Counted from the stretch's first letter, positions 23,816 to 36,325 are shown. The stretch is 64,000 nucleotides of DNA from Druceiella hillmani (GCA_039881145.1 JAYKKI010000040.1:4293501-4357500), one strand, 5' to 3'. A program made the numbers and translations. The notes: generated from the letters alone by a model not told the origin.

Positions 23816-24022
23816 AATCACGAATCGCATTTAATCTCGCGAATCTCACTTAACCTCGCGAATCTCATTTAACATCACGAATCGCATTTAAAATCGCGAA
23901 TCTCATTTAACATCGAGAATCTCATTTAAAATCACGAATCTCATTTAACATCACGAATCGCATTTAAAATCGCGAATCGCATTAAAAATCGCGAATCGCA
24001 TTTAAAATCGCGAATCTCATTT
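23816..24022. repeat. 19-bp minisatellite, about eleven units
   Basis: CGAATC or AGAATC recurs every 19 bp from 23,821 to 24,011. The unit is close to GCATTTAAAATCGCGAATC, with alternations such as TCGC/TCTC and AAAATC/ACATC. No register slips were seen. Confidence 0.9.
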
Positions 24023-24024
24023 TG

Positions 24025-24539
24025 AGAATGCATTTATCGCCCATATACATTATATGCATTCTATGAAAGTTTTTGTTCTTATTATTTCCAGACAATCTTT
24101 TCATAAGTTGTAATAGCGTTTGGAAACCATCATAGTTTATTGAAACATTGTATATCTAATAAAAAAAATTATAAAATTCAACCAATACAAACGTTTTCTT
24201 TTAATTAAAACATGCTTTTCAGTTTTATACGTTTATAAATCAAAAAGATACTTTTTTTGGAACGTTTATACCTCAGGATTTTATCCACCAAATCACCACA
24301 ATACTAGAGTCGTTCGAATTCTTGAAAGTGTATTTACAAAGTAGAGGGCGTATGACAGATATAAATTGTGGGCAAATAATATATTTACCTCAGTTGCTTT
24401 TCGCAGACAATGTTGGGATTTGAGTATGCTGGTGTCACGGCGTGTAGACGTTATGTCGGTGCGTAAAAAAATACTCCCAGAAGGACCTTTTGTAAACAAC
24501 CCTCACGATAGCCACTGGAGGACCTACAACCTATCCTAA
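24025..24539. other. Non-coding stretch
   Basis: AT-rich, with no gene recognised. Confidence 0.55.
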
Positions 24540-24790
24540 CTGGCAGTATCCACAGACCGCAGCCCGCCGCCCACGCACACATCTTAGGCGAGCAGGTGCG
24601 GGCGTAGGTGGGCGCCACCCTCTGCCGCCCATTAATTACGGGCGGCGGGGCCTCAGGCGAGTAATGACGCGCGTCCAGACCGCGCGCCCCTAATGGCCAG
24701 GACATCGCATTAGCTAGGACGAGCGCCGCGTTCGAATATTAATAGAAAGCGTACGACCCGATGATGCGCGGCGCCGCCCAATATTGCTCA
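24540..24790. promoter_or_regulatory. GC/CpG island E with homeodomain-type cores
   Basis: A CpG-rich block with ATTAATTA at 24,631-24,638 set in a perfect 7-bp GC palindrome (GCCGCCC at 24,624-24,630 and GGGCGGC at 24,640-24,646). Further cores are AGTAATGA (24,660-24,667), CTAATGG (24,690-24,696) and ATATTAATAG (24,737-24,746), which misses the MEF2 consensus by one base. TAATTA is the classic homeodomain core. A candidate enhancer or promoter; minus-strand open frames here look compositional. Confidence 0.45.
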
Positions 24791-24990
24791 CGGCATCGTG
24801 AGCTGTTGTGACGCTTTGAGAAGATAAAAATATGGAAGTGGTGTGCTGTAGCTCCCCCCGTGCAAGAGTGTCGTTCTGGAACCGACTACAGCGTGTTTTG
24901 AATATATAGAGATGTTAAAAGAGGAAGTTATGTTTAGAAAGTTTTTACTTAGGAAACAGCTCTTAAACCTAAATATGGAATTAATTCTTC

Positions 24991-24993
<3 letters not shown>

Positions 24994-25043
<50 letters not shown>
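24994..25043. repeat. (AT)n microsatellite
   Basis: About 50 bp of alternating AT. Confidence 0.95.
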
Positions 25044-25047
<4 letters not shown>

Positions 25048-25139
25048 CTTTGTCCATCCGTCAGCATGTATCAATCTTATAACTTTTATTATATTTTGAA
25101 CTAATTTATTTGAAAGATTTTATATGTTTACCGGAAGTC

Positions 25140-25290
25140 TTTCTATATTTAGGATTTTCTTATCTAAATGCCATAAGGGTTCTGCCCTTACAATTTCGTC
25201 CTACCGTCTGTCTATCCGTATGTCACAACCATTTTACTCCGAAGTTATTGGCGCTACACTGATAAAATTTGAATGGTAGGCTTTTGTGAA
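25140..25290 (+). repeat. Dispersed repeat with CCGTCTGTCTATCCGTATGT motif
   Basis: AAGGGTT, ACAATTTCGTC and a CCGTCTGTC...CCGTATGTCACAACC string are shared with the reverse complement of 29,930-30,070. Similar CCGTCTGTCCGT scraps occur near 39,690 (minus) and 55,125. The order and spacing of the blocks support a common mobile ancestor, strongly diverged. Confidence 0.4.
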
Positions 25291-26849
25291 CCGCTATACA
25301 ATTAAATAATGGAATTATGAATGAAATAATATTAGGTATGACATATAACCGAGGGATGAAAAGAAAATCCAGTGTACATAGGCGTGGGGGGTAACGTTAA
25401 ATAGGTTTAAATGATTTGGCCGTCCCAAAATAACTGTTTTTCTGCAGTTGATATTCAGTGAGATAGGCGCAATTAAAGTCTTATAAAGAGTGTGTATACC
25501 CTCCTCTAGGTTTTCCACTAACGTTTGGAAAATTCTGAAAAAATTAAGGTAGTAGAACTTAAAATAGACTTTCAACGAAAATTTGTTTGAATAATGTACG
25601 TTGTGTAGTTTTTGAGATATGGGGTATTTTCGTTACTGACCCCAGCAATAACTTTTTTTTTCACAGTGCCTTTGAGAAATACAAATTTATAAGTTTAATC
25701 TTGTTTGATGCTACGGAACCGCATCTGATTGCTTAATATTACATTCAAATACTTGATAGTATTAAAGACATTTTCAAAACTTGCTTTCATAATAAAAAGA
25801 CTTTGAATTCACAATTTTAATTAGCATTTTCTATCACCTAAACAAAGCAACGACATTTAGGATTCGTGGGATTACCAATCTAAAAGTTATATTTATCTAC
25901 TAACGCATTATATATCCTCTACTAATACATCCTATACAAGTCACGGGGGCTATTTAAAAGTAATTAAATGTAATATGAAAACTCTTTTAGATGGACTATA
26001 ATTTTTCCAAAAAAATATTTTAAAAAACATTAATGTAAAGACGAGTTGTAATCTTTGTGAAAAACATTTTTTCTATAAATATTAGAAAAAACCACCAAAG
26101 CAGTCCATAACTTCCAGAGAAATTAGTATATATGAAAGTAGTATATATAAGAAAGTAGTATATATTTTATATATATTCTATAATATACAAAATAAATTCC
26201 AGAGAAAGTAACTACTACAATATAGTTTTCTTTATCAATAAAGGTTTCTTTGAAAAAAATCGCCTTTACGAAAAAGGACATAAAAAGGTGATTTACAATG
26301 CAGAGTAATAATAAAGTAGTTTTATGTTTAAACATTTGCATCAAACATTAATCAATCTATAGGGTTAATTAAAATTTTATTAAAAAGACAAAATTATTCA
26401 GAAAACAAATTTGTTTTCTTGATTACGAATTCTTATTAAAGACGATTTATTACTTATTTCTAAAACAACCAAATTACGTTTATTAATTCTATTTCAATAT
26501 TTGCAATATGATCACCTCATGAACAAAATACAAAGCTACCGCAATATTTGATGTTTGGTTATATCGTAGTTAAAAAAATATATAGTCATAAAATTAAAAT
26601 CGATATTATTTGGAGAAATTAAAATATAATAATAATAAAATAGGCCACCGCGGTTCCCTAGAGTATTTTCATTTTCGGGAAAATTAGAGATTTTCGGAAA
26701 CTCTCGCTATCTGGGACCGGTGCCAAACAATTATGTATTTGAAAGTCTATTAAGTTTAACAAATGCTTGGCAGGTTTGATAAAGAACGCAAATATTGGGA
26801 ACTTTTACAACTTTGCAGTGCAAAATCAGATATTTGCTTTTGTCTGGTT

Positions 26850-26851
<2 letters not shown>
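25291..26851. other. Non-coding stretch
   Basis: No gene was recognised. A perfect 20-bp palindrome AGAAAACAAATTTGTTTTCT lies at 26,400-26,419, and TA-rich short repeats at 26,125-26,185. Confidence 0.55.
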
Positions 26852-26924
<73 letters not shown>

Positions 26925-26933
26925 TATATATAT
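26852..26933. repeat. (TA)n microsatellite
   Basis: About 82 bp of TA with a GATA interruption near the end. Confidence 0.95.
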
Positions 26934-27079
26934 GCGTAACATTTTAAAAGAACTTTTACCAGCTTCTGGCATGCACGGTTGATGGATACAAAATTAAATT
27001 TTCAACAACGATAAATAACGTTAAGGAAAGAATTTGAGAAAGCATTAAAGAATACGTACGGTAGATAAGGTAAAGGTGC

Positions 27080-27081
<2 letters not shown>

Positions 27082-27130
<49 letters not shown>
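27082..27130. repeat. (AT)n microsatellite
   Basis: About 49 bp of alternating AT. Confidence 0.95.
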
Positions 27131-27133
<3 letters not shown>

Positions 27134-28930
27134 GTGGATTATGGTTTAAAGAATCGTATTGTATCTAAATAAAACCGACCGGGCGCTTGTCAGAACACGC
27201 ATATATTACGGTTATATAATTGATAAATACGTTTAGAATTGTTGATACAAGTTAACCGAAATTATTTTGACTGGAAATTATTATCCAGATGATGTTTCAA
27301 CTCCACGGTTGGGAAGTTAGGATGGAAAATTTATTTCACATTATTCTGGAGCTTAATATTCGCAAACGGAGCAATATAAAATGGTAAATATTTTAAAATA
27401 CTTCTCCTGTAATATAGCACCCAATGGAGTACGCAAAAGAAATTTCCCCCATCTATATATTCTATACAATAAAAAAAATTCAATATTTCCGGGAGATTAT
27501 TTTAGGAGTTTCGTCTGAAGAATATACTCGCAAAATTTCATGCATACAAGTCTAAAACTGTAAAAATTGTGAAAATGTCGCAGATGAACATGAAGAAATG
27601 AATGAAATTATCAGATACATGATAAGAATATAGTATCAAGGTCTGACGAAAAATGGAAGACACATAAGAAAAAAGTATTTATTTGTAAATCAGCGAGTCG
27701 CAACGACTTCGGTACCACTTCAATACGCTCTATGTAGCTGCTTGTCAATTCAAGCCACAATTGCTACAGATATTAAAAGAAATATTAAATACCATCTCTC
27801 CAACAAATTTTCAAAATTAAAAGAAAAGGCAGACCCAAGGCTAGACCAAAGAAAAACCTATTAACAACATTCTTTCGCTTTATGTGGACCAGGTCAAGCA
27901 ACACGTCTCCTGCACGCTGTGTCTCACAAGCATTTAATAATACGCGCTGTATATTATATGACACAGCAGCTTATTCTCGCTGCTAACCCCGTCTCGCTCA
28001 AAGAGTTTGATGACGTAAACACATATAAATAGTTTAAATTAAAACATTATAAAAATAAGATTGCCGACCAAACCGTACATCAGCAATGCCGACATAGCAT
28101 AATTTATTCGCTACCTTCATTGTACTCACGGATCAAACGGAGTAATGGTACCAACCACGGAGTAATAATAGCCTTTATTGTTACACGACTGTGTACCTGT
28201 AAAACGGCGCGCCAAACAGCCGCGCCCGACCTGCACAACGTGGCCTTTTGTTTACCTGCTGAGCCACAGTCACAATAAGGGTCGTTTGCTGGAAAAACTT
28301 TCTACCTGTCGCATGCCAAAACGGTCGCAGACAACCTAAATTGCCGCAATTATGGAACTATTTTCTAGTTTCTTTATTAATGTCATATTTAAATCGAGGG
28401 TAAACGTCGTATTAGATTTAGACCTAAAAGCCTTTAAATGATTCTAGGACATGAACGGTAATTACATAGGAAATGACGTAATATATTTGAAACGTAAGGA
28501 TTATGCAATTACAATTCTTTTTTCTAGGGTGACACTCTAGACTGTATTACTGTGACTATATTAAAAAATCTGTAACAACCTATTTTAACACTTTGCCTTA
28601 AAAACTCATTTCATTAATGTCCCTCAATGAGACTCGAGCGATAGAAGACTCTTTCTACGCTGTTTAAGTAAACTTAAAAGAAATATTTTCCGTCTCACTG
28701 TTCTCGAACTTTGTTTGAACGAGTAAGTTACGGACACTTTCGGTAAGTCAGCGCGTGTTACGTGAACTTTCTTTCTCATTCATAAATTACCATGGACGTC
28801 ATCCGACGTTGTTCGGATGAAAATTGGTTTTGAAGAATATTGGTTAATTAAAGTATATGTGACAAAATATTCCGAATTTTGAAGGCATAATATAAACTTC
28901 CTAACATTAATCTATCACTATTTATTTATC
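27131..28930. other. Non-coding stretch with a less AT-rich part
   Basis: No gene was recognised. The 27,880-28,340 part is moderately GC-rich and includes TGACGTAAAC (CRE-like, near 28,011) and GGCGCGCC (28,207). It could be a conserved non-coding block, but nothing in it is diagnostic. Confidence 0.45.
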
Positions 28931-28934
28931 TACT

Positions 28935-29115
28935 TTAATGTATCTAATTGATACATATAGCGGACTTATTGCTACAAGAGCAATCTCTTACAGCCAACCA
29001 CAACACCAGTCCAGCCCCGTTCGACGAACGGCCGGGAATCGAACCCGGGTCGTCGCGGTGCGTAGCATCGTCAAAGGCCGTATGCCTTGTGAACAACCCA
29101 ACACACCACGGCGAC
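28935..29115 (-). mobile_element. tRNA-derived SINE
   Basis: Read on the minus strand, an A-box-like TGGTGTGTTGGG (29,109-29,098) is followed about 55 bp later by a B box within CCCGGGTTCGATTCCCGG (B box GGTTCGATTCC, 29,045-29,035). This is the internal RNA polymerase III promoter of a tRNA-type head. The body then runs to a tail with AGAGATTGCTCTTGTAGCAA and CAATAAGTCCGC. A tail of this kind is shared with abundant lepidopteran LINE/SINE 3' ends, which would be how the SINE borrows LINE machinery. The head cannot fold as a full tRNA, so it is not a tRNA gene. Confidence 0.7.
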
Positions 29116-29215
29116 GACGCTTTTAACGCTTCCATCGTCAATTCGTTGAACCATTATAACTAACATGATACGCTCTATATAAAGATACAACAAAATCCTG
29201 TTTATTATTTATATA

Positions 29216-29609
29216 CGGTGTCCAGGAATAAGTGTCGGAAAAAGAAAGACATTAATCGTTGACTAAAAAATTGTTGATTGTCATTAAAATAAAATTTAAA
29301 AGATGACTTTTTTTTCAGAGAATTGAAAATAATATTCATAATTATTTGGCATCTTTTACGTACACACGATACTTGCGCACATTATTCAGCGCCGCTCGGG
29401 GGAATAACCCGCGAACAGCTGCAAATACATAGCCACTGCTGGTAAACCCCCGCACTCCGGGCCAGTATTGTGTGTGTTAAAAAGAGTTGTGTGTAATATT
29501 CTGCACTCGATTAGAAAAACGGCGTGTTTTACGTTTTATTTCAACGACAATTTATTCCTTTATAGTCAACGAGTAGCGTCTTTCTTCCGACACTTTTTCC
29601 CGGACACCG
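29216..29609. mobile_element. MITE with about 24-bp inverted ends (CGGTGTCC...)
   Basis: The left end begins CGGTGTCCAGGAATAAGTGT and the reverse complement of the right end begins CGGTGTCCGGGAAAAAGTGT. Both continue with CGGAA and an A/G-rich run. The element is about 394 bp. Its middle holds a GC-rich patch (29,390-29,465). TA dinucleotides lie near both borders, but no clean duplication can be fixed. No protein is encoded. Confidence 0.65.
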
Positions 29610-29628
29610 TGTACGAGTGACTCTATGC

Positions 29629-29755
29629 ATCGAACTGAGTAGAAAATGTTAAGGAACTATATGAAATTTCTCTAACCTTTTTGAAAAAAATCACTGTCAA
29701 ATTTACGATTTCAACGAAACACTACGTTTTTTACAAAAACATGCTTCAAATATAT
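29629..29755 (-). repeat. Inverted copy of the 13.25-kb hairpin repeat
   Basis: The reverse complement carries TCGTTGAAATCG, then a poly-T run, then TCCTTAACATTTTCTACTC and AGTTCGATG. The order and spacing are those of unit 1 at 13,315-13,395. It abuts the MITE at 29,216-29,609, so the two may have a nested history. Confidence 0.6.
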
Positions 29756-29929
29756 TCAATTAGATACACAGAACCACCTGTGTGAATAATATATCTTTCT
29801 TGCACTTTATATAAAAAATACTTCTTTTATCTCGTGCACTTTTTTTCATTCAAAAGTTCATTAGTACTTTTTTATTTTAAAAACAGGTGTCAACCCTAAT
29901 TGTGAAGTACTCCAAAAAAACAATTTTAA

Positions 29930-30070
29930 AATATTTTCGTAAGTGAGGTTTATAAGTTCGTCCGTATTTCACAAGGTTGTGACATACGGACGAACGGTAG
30001 ACAGATAGGAACGATGAAATTATAACAATTCCGTTTTTGCCAACCCTTAAATTATATTATTTTATAAGAC
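29930..30070 (-). repeat. Second copy of the CCGTATGTCACAACC dispersed repeat
   Basis: The reverse complement contains AAGGGTT, ATAATTTCATCG, CTATCTGTCTACCG and CCGTATGTCACAACC in the same order as at 25,140-25,290. GTCCGTATTTCACAAGG (29,960-29,976) followed by TTGTGACATACGGAC (29,977-29,991) also makes a local inverted repeat. Confidence 0.4.
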
Positions 30071-30279
30071 TATCCAAAAAACAAACAACGAACCCTAGTG
30101 TAATCTAGCTTTAAGGATAGAGCAATAAGTAAAAGTAACTATTTTGTTTTATATTAAATTATGGATAAAACTGTAGCATATATAAAATGTAAGTCGAATT
30201 GTCATATCAACCTTAAAAAATCAGGTCCACTTTTTTTACCGGAGTGAACAGAATTAATTTGTAAACCAAAAGAAATTAT

Positions 30280-30339
30280 TGGTCATACTATTAATATAAT
30301 AAAAAAACTAATTTTTTGATCATATTAATAGTACGACCA
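30280..30339. repeat. Imperfect hairpin
   Basis: TGGTCATACTATTAATAT (30,280-30,297) pairs with ATATTAATAGTACGACCA (30,322-30,339), one mismatch, around a 24-nt loop. Confidence 0.7.
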
Positions 30340-33300
30340 AAAATGAGCATTTTTGTATATATATAAAATGAAATATAAACTGTGTATTTGTCTGAAATCC
30401 AAGATAAATTTTTATACAGTAAATTTTTGCAAAAATAATTTCTTAAAGAAGCGACTACTTTGTAAATGCATCGAAAACATTACCTTAACTTTCAGCATTG
30501 CCATATTTCAAATAACATTTATCTTAAACTTATTCTTAATCAATAAACAAATTCTTCATTAGACCCATTATTTGATATACAACTACATTTTAATAATATT
30601 ATTTATCTAATAAATAGAGTTTTTTATTATATAACTGAAATTGATTAGGAATGTGGCCAAAAATATGGATTACATGATTAAAATATATCGAGATCGTTAT
30701 TTAATGATCGGTCAAAAATCATTTTTCCCTTTGTAATTGTTATAATATTACTCACTATAATTATCTAAATAAGATCATTAATGTGTTCATGGTTTAAAAA
30801 AAGTATTTTCTAGTTTTAATATCTACAATTTCATTGTTGTCTAATGATATTTACAAATAGGCCTGATTGACTATAGCGTCAGATTTCTTTCAGTTTTATT
30901 TATTTAGTTGTTTTAATTCAGGTTAACGCTATGCAACAGGCCAACTTTACACGAGTTCCCAAAGCCAAATAAAAAGTACATTAAAAAACGTAGAGGACTG
31001 ACGAATTTCCTTTTCAAATGTTAACGCTGATACAGAAATGAACTAAAAACGAAATGTAAAATAAGCGATATAAAATAACTAACATAAGTTTTTCTCGCTG
31101 AAAGAAATACTAATAAATAAAAACGGTCTATAATTTTTAACGACTGCAAATAAAACACTTTTGTTTACTGTCAATTTGCTGTTGAGATCGATAACAATAC
31201 AGCGATAATGCGAAAATAATATGAATGAACTGGATTTCCTTTCGCCATTCACTCATTATTGTACTGATGAGTTTCAAAACGTTTGGTATTTTACTAAGTT
31301 AAAAATTAAAGTATTGTGCAATAAAAAATAAATTTCTCAAAACACTTTTAGTAATTTAGCGATATGGGCGAGATATTCAAGACATTGTAAGGAGTATATA
31401 TGCAACTCTGCGTAAAGCGTAATGAAATACTTATGAAATATATCAAATGTTAAAAATCCTAATAATGACAAAAAATTATAGAAAAAAAACACAGAGAACT
31501 GGAGAAAAAATAAATACAAAGGATAATTTAAAGACGTTTATTCTTCAATATTCAACAATAATATGTTGAGTAAATGACAGAATTTACTGTTTAATCGTTC
31601 CAGTGGCATAAAAGCATTGGCCCTTATAAAGACCTGTAGTAAACTATAAATCTTTCAACTGGAGTAAACGGCACTTTTTTTATCCGACGTACTACCATCA
31701 GATCGTGCATCTTTTTTAGGTCTTCTTAGACTTTCCCACATGTAGCGATATACTATGAAATTTTGTCCAATTTTTTCCACACGATTTTACATAAATCACT
31801 TAAATATAATAAATAATTCGATTTAACAAATGAAATATAATAGATGAACATTTGTATATATTAGCACAATCGAATTTTATGTACGTATCAACCAATCTTT
31901 TTGAATTGTAGTCTTTTGACTTTATGTCTCACACATTAAATTGAAAAAAAATTAGAATTCAGCAGAGTAATGGTTCAGATAAAAGATTAGTCAAAGTAGT
32001 CTATATAGTAGTATATCTATCTAGTAGAATATTATAGTAGTATATCTCATGCATCACGTTAAGTAAAGCTTTATATTAATATAAGTAAAGCTATAAATAA
32101 AGCTTTTTCCTAATATCTCAATTTTAAAAATACGAATGGTATATTTTACAATATTTAGTCTATAGTAACGTCAACCCTTTTGTATAATTCGTTTAGTCTA
32201 TGATATAGGGTGAATAAATCATAACTGTCACTGGACTTTCCCTTTTACTTATTCTGCTCGATGATATCAAGGGTTGTACTGACTATTTGTCCGGATTCCT
32301 CATTACGGGATATCTCAACAATCATCCACGCGGTTCCAACAACTCAACATTTAATTCAACACTAACTCTAGTTTAAAACACTGTAACTAATTTTGAAAAA
32401 TCAATGCAGCAGACATAATATTGCTGCCATCTAACATGATGCCTGAAAATAGATATAATCAAAAGTCTCAATTAGTTTTTATTACATTTCACTGGAATAT
32501 ATTTTATAATAATAATTAAAGTCAAATTACAAAATTAGTAGATAAATTACAAAAATGTCTCTCCATTTCGTGCTGTGATTTCGTGACTAAGAATTGTCTA
32601 GTGCGTAAATTATTCTGGACCACTTTGGGGAACCAAATCTCAAAAATTTAACCTATCCTTAATTTAAAAGGTTTTGAGGTCTATATCTTATCCTAAGCTA
32701 ATAGTTAAATGAAAAATTTCTGGAACCACGAAATGGGCTAAATGAATCTGTTTTTTCAGTCGTACTTTTGACATCCAAAAAAAAAATTATTCTCGAAAAA
32801 GCCAATGTAATGTCTAACTTTTGATTTTTAAATATTCTTTAGAATATTTAAACCAAAAGTGCATTAATAAAAATCATGTTTATAGCAAAGGACAACAATA
32901 TTATCTATTGACATTAAGAATAAAAATATATTCTCGTCACAGCTATACGAAGTGATTTTGTTCAAATTCTTTAAGGAGCCATATTTTACCTCTTATTTCA
33001 TAATTTAAATATAATTATTATTAAAAAATATATTCTAGTGAAATTTTTGGTTAAATGCATCGTAAATACCAAGAAATTATGCATTAATTAGAAGAAATTT
33101 TGTTGATGAGTGGAGATTAATATTAAAACCTTATGTTTAACAACCTCTCATTTAAACAGAAAAGCCGGATTGTGGTCATACGGTGACTTTATCTTGGCCA
33201 CCTTCAGTCAAATCGACACCCAATGAGTCCGACGATGCCGCACCTCGACCCAGCGACCTGACGCCACACACACATAATGTGCACAGCACACTATGTACAT

Positions 33301-34734
33301 ATAGATGTGATTCACAAACTATCCTATATATGTACTCGAACGTTCGGTGTCGTAGGCTGAAGTATATCGCATAGGCAATATGCAGTAGGCGGTTCATTTC
33401 TCCGCAAACTGACTTAAATCTTGATTTGATGCTTACTTTTTCTACTTTAATAAGGATTAAAATAAAGATTATAATGACAGTTATGTATATAACAATAAAG
33501 TAAACAAAAGTATTAGAACAAATAAATAAACGAAGCGCAGTATACAATATAAAAAAGAACTTTAAAAAAATGTTTCAATTGAAACAAAAAAATATGTGTA
33601 GTTTTAGGTATGTACAAAATACGCACATGAAAAAAGGAAACCTTCGAAATACAGCCAAATGAAACGTTAAATTTGTAACAGCCAAACGTTTCTCTACTTT
33701 TAAACTCGTATATTTATGAAAGCAAAGTATAAACACAATTTTAATAATTTCAGCATTGCTTTTGATTTCGATTCAACCAGATTCTTTTGAACATACATAC
33801 ATGTTATGTTCAAAAATAAAATAAACATCATATATACTAAAAAATTGCATTTTTTAAGAGCAATTTTCTATAAATCGTCGTTGTCTGTCGGTTAGCAGAA
33901 TCTACGTAAAGTGGCACCAAATGTACACTTGCACATTAAGTTATTTCTAAATACCGTCCTAAGTAATTACCCGATTAACGTAGTTTTCAGTGTTTGCAAC
34001 GCTGGAAAAGAATTGTAGTATCAACACCGACGCGCAACTGGAGTTTACTCCTTAAGTACGATTGTCTTGGAATATATAAAATAGGTAACACTGTACAGAA
34101 ATATAAACATCAATATCATTGAATGTAAATGGAAAATTGTTTAATAAAAAAATGCTGACAATATAATTATTTTCAAGTAAAACACAAATGAACAAGATGA
34201 AATTTATACCACAAAATTAAAAACATTTAATAACGTCAGACTAAAAAGTTAAAATTAAAAAGGACTTTTTAATTTTTAGGGTAGAAGACACCAAAATGTT
34301 CACACAATGACATTTAATGATTACATCTTGATATAAGCGAACGATAGTAAACTATGTGTGTCACACTCCATCATTGCGATTACGTCATAAAAAAATACCA
34401 AATAAACATATTGATATCTCACTCTAAATTTGCGCGGAAATGTTGCGGGGAGAAGCCACTTATTTATACTTTTTTATCGCTCTTAACTTGGTACGATCAA
34501 AACCTAACGCTCATACTTTTTTTAACGCTCTGAACTTCTGATTTTACTCATAAAACGTCATGCCGGGCCCTATACATATATGAAAATCGATTCTTAAAGA
34601 GTAAACTCCAATAACATATCTATATACTATATTTTCCAATGTTCCTCTCGTCTCAACCAAACCCTCCAGGATGTTACCATAACTTATTCCACAAGCATAA
34701 AAGCCAAACATATTTCTACATATAAAACAGCCTT
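30340..34734. other. Long non-coding AT-rich stretch
   Basis: About 4.4 kb with no gene, no repeat array and no recognised mobile element. Low-complexity TAGTAGTATATC strings occur at 31,995-32,050. Overlapping short open frames at 33,176-33,547 have no recognisable content. Confidence 0.5.
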
Positions 34735-34925
34735 TTCTCCCGCGTACTCGCGTGCGACGGGCTCGCGGCTCGCATGCAAACGCGAGCCGCGCGCGTCCGG
34801 CCGCGGGTCGCGGGGGCGGCGGCGGGTAGAGGAGTGCGGGGGCGCTCGCTCCTTTGTCGCTGCCGGCCGCACCGCACACTACCCGCAAGACGCGCCTCTA
34901 CCCTCGCCGCTATCCCTAGCTAGGC
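34735..34925. promoter_or_regulatory. GC/CpG island F with octamer-like core
   Basis: A CpG-rich block. At 34,766-34,789 CGGCTCGC and GCGAGCCG form a perfect 8-bp stem around ATGCAAAC, whose ATGCAAA is the start of the POU-domain octamer. The block ends with CCTAGCTAGG (34,915-34,924), itself a palindrome. Minus-strand open frames here (34,544-34,888) are compositional. A candidate cis-regulatory island. Confidence 0.4.
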
Positions 34926-35570
34926 GAGTGTTTACAGATGGGCACGTGTCGTTATAAACGTGTATATATGTCGTGTAGGTGAGTGTTATTGATAGATTTA
35001 GGTATCCGATAGGACAGTGGTAAGGTTTTAATTAATTACTTGAGATAGGTTAGCAAACTAGTCGGTTTCGGACAGGTATACTCAACGTGTGATGCAAATG
35101 ATATCTAGACAACTACGATATTGGCGTATCAAATATCATTTCGTAAATTATTTGAGAACACATTGCCCGATTACCGGGCAAATCGATTTGGAAAGCATGC
35201 AGTTAGTAGGAAAAATAATTACCAAATACGATTAGAAATTAACACTATGAGGTTTCCGTAGATTCTTAGGCACTTACAAATATTTAATATTTCTATTAAG
35301 CTATTTACAAATACTAATTTTTCACCATGTAAATATATAGCTTGCTACGTTTTTCACAGACGTTAAAATATGGTACATATTTAAAAAAATATGACACTAT
35401 AAGCATCGTAATAAACTATAATCATCGTAAAAAAATATGACATCTATAATCACCGAACTAGGAGACGAACTCGCACTTATAACTAGTCGATGATACCACA
35501 CTCTATATGAAATGTAAATTTGTTTGAATACTGAATTTTCGACCTCCAAAATTTCCATCAGAACGTTTTT
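34926..35570. other. Non-coding stretch
   Basis: AT-rich, with nothing recognised apart from weak CATCGTAA repeats at 35,405-35,435. Confidence 0.55.
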
Positions 35571-35870
35571 AAGTATTAGATATGTGCTATGAACATTTTT
35601 AAGTATTAGATATGTGCCATGAACATTTTTAAGTATTAGATATGTGCCATGAACATTTTGAAGTATTAGATATGTGCTATGAACATTTTTAAGTATTAGA
35701 TATGTGCTATGAACATTTTTAAGTATTAAATATGTACCATGAACATTTTTAAGTATTAGATATGTGCCATGAACATTTTTAAGTATTAGATATGTGCCAT
35801 GAACATTTTGAAGTATTAGATATGTGCTATGAACATTTTTAAGTATTAGATATGTCCTATTGAGATATGT
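35571..35870. repeat. 30-bp minisatellite, ten units in a five-unit higher order
   Basis: AAGTATTAGA starts a unit at 35,571 and every 30 bp to 35,841. Variant positions (GCTAT or GCCAT, TTTTT or TTTTG) run in the same order in units 2-4 and 7-9. The array therefore looks like a 150-bp block of five units that was duplicated. The last unit drifts into unique sequence. Confidence 0.9.
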
Positions 35871-36190
35871 GCATATTAATGTACTTTATTGCTATGTCAA
35901 ATTTCAAGGTTTCTACGTCAAGCGGTTTTTGAGAAAAACGCCTGTTATAGATGGATACGCGCAGGATCTTGTAAGGGTTCCGGTAATCCCTTTGAGGTTT
36001 TCTGGTTTTATCTAAAAAGTCACCTAGCGCGGCGTCGCGTATAATCATAGAAAATAGGAAACCTTCAAAATTATTTTAAATTAAAAATGTATGTATCATT
36101 AGAAATGTCATATTGATATTAACTTATTTATTACTGACTGACTCGAAATATTATTTTAAATATCCAATATTTTTGTTTAACTTACTCCAA
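35871..36190. other. Non-coding stretch
   Basis: A minus-strand open frame (35,857-36,048) has no recognised domain. The surrounding DNA (CGGAACCCTTACAAGATC in reverse) has the flavour of a decayed dispersed repeat, but I cannot name it. Confidence 0.4.
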
Positions 36191-36325
36191 CGCCCGTATG
36201 CACCACATACGGCCAGGACTCTAAGTCGGATTTACTGACAGTTAAAAAACTTATTTTGCCTGATTAGAACAATAATCTACTTTACCAACCGTGCAATAGG
36301 GCACGGTCGGTTGGAAGAAGTCCTG
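36191..36325 (+). mobile_element. Truncated copy of the GCCCGTATGC MITE
   Basis: CGCCCGTATGCACCACATAC followed by a GTCGGATTTACTGACAGTTAA-type arm matches the end of the element at 58,750-58,987. The internal hairpin CCAACCGTGC / GCACGGTCGGTTGG (36,287-36,314) matches the interior of that copy (GACGGTGC / GGCACGGTCGG). The right end is not found, so this copy is truncated. Confidence 0.55.

Noticed and set aside
29030..29112. Functional tRNA gene (minus strand)
   Set aside because: A and B boxes are present, but the A-B spacing and the lack of pairing acceptor and anticodon stems, plus the LINE-like tail, fit a SINE.
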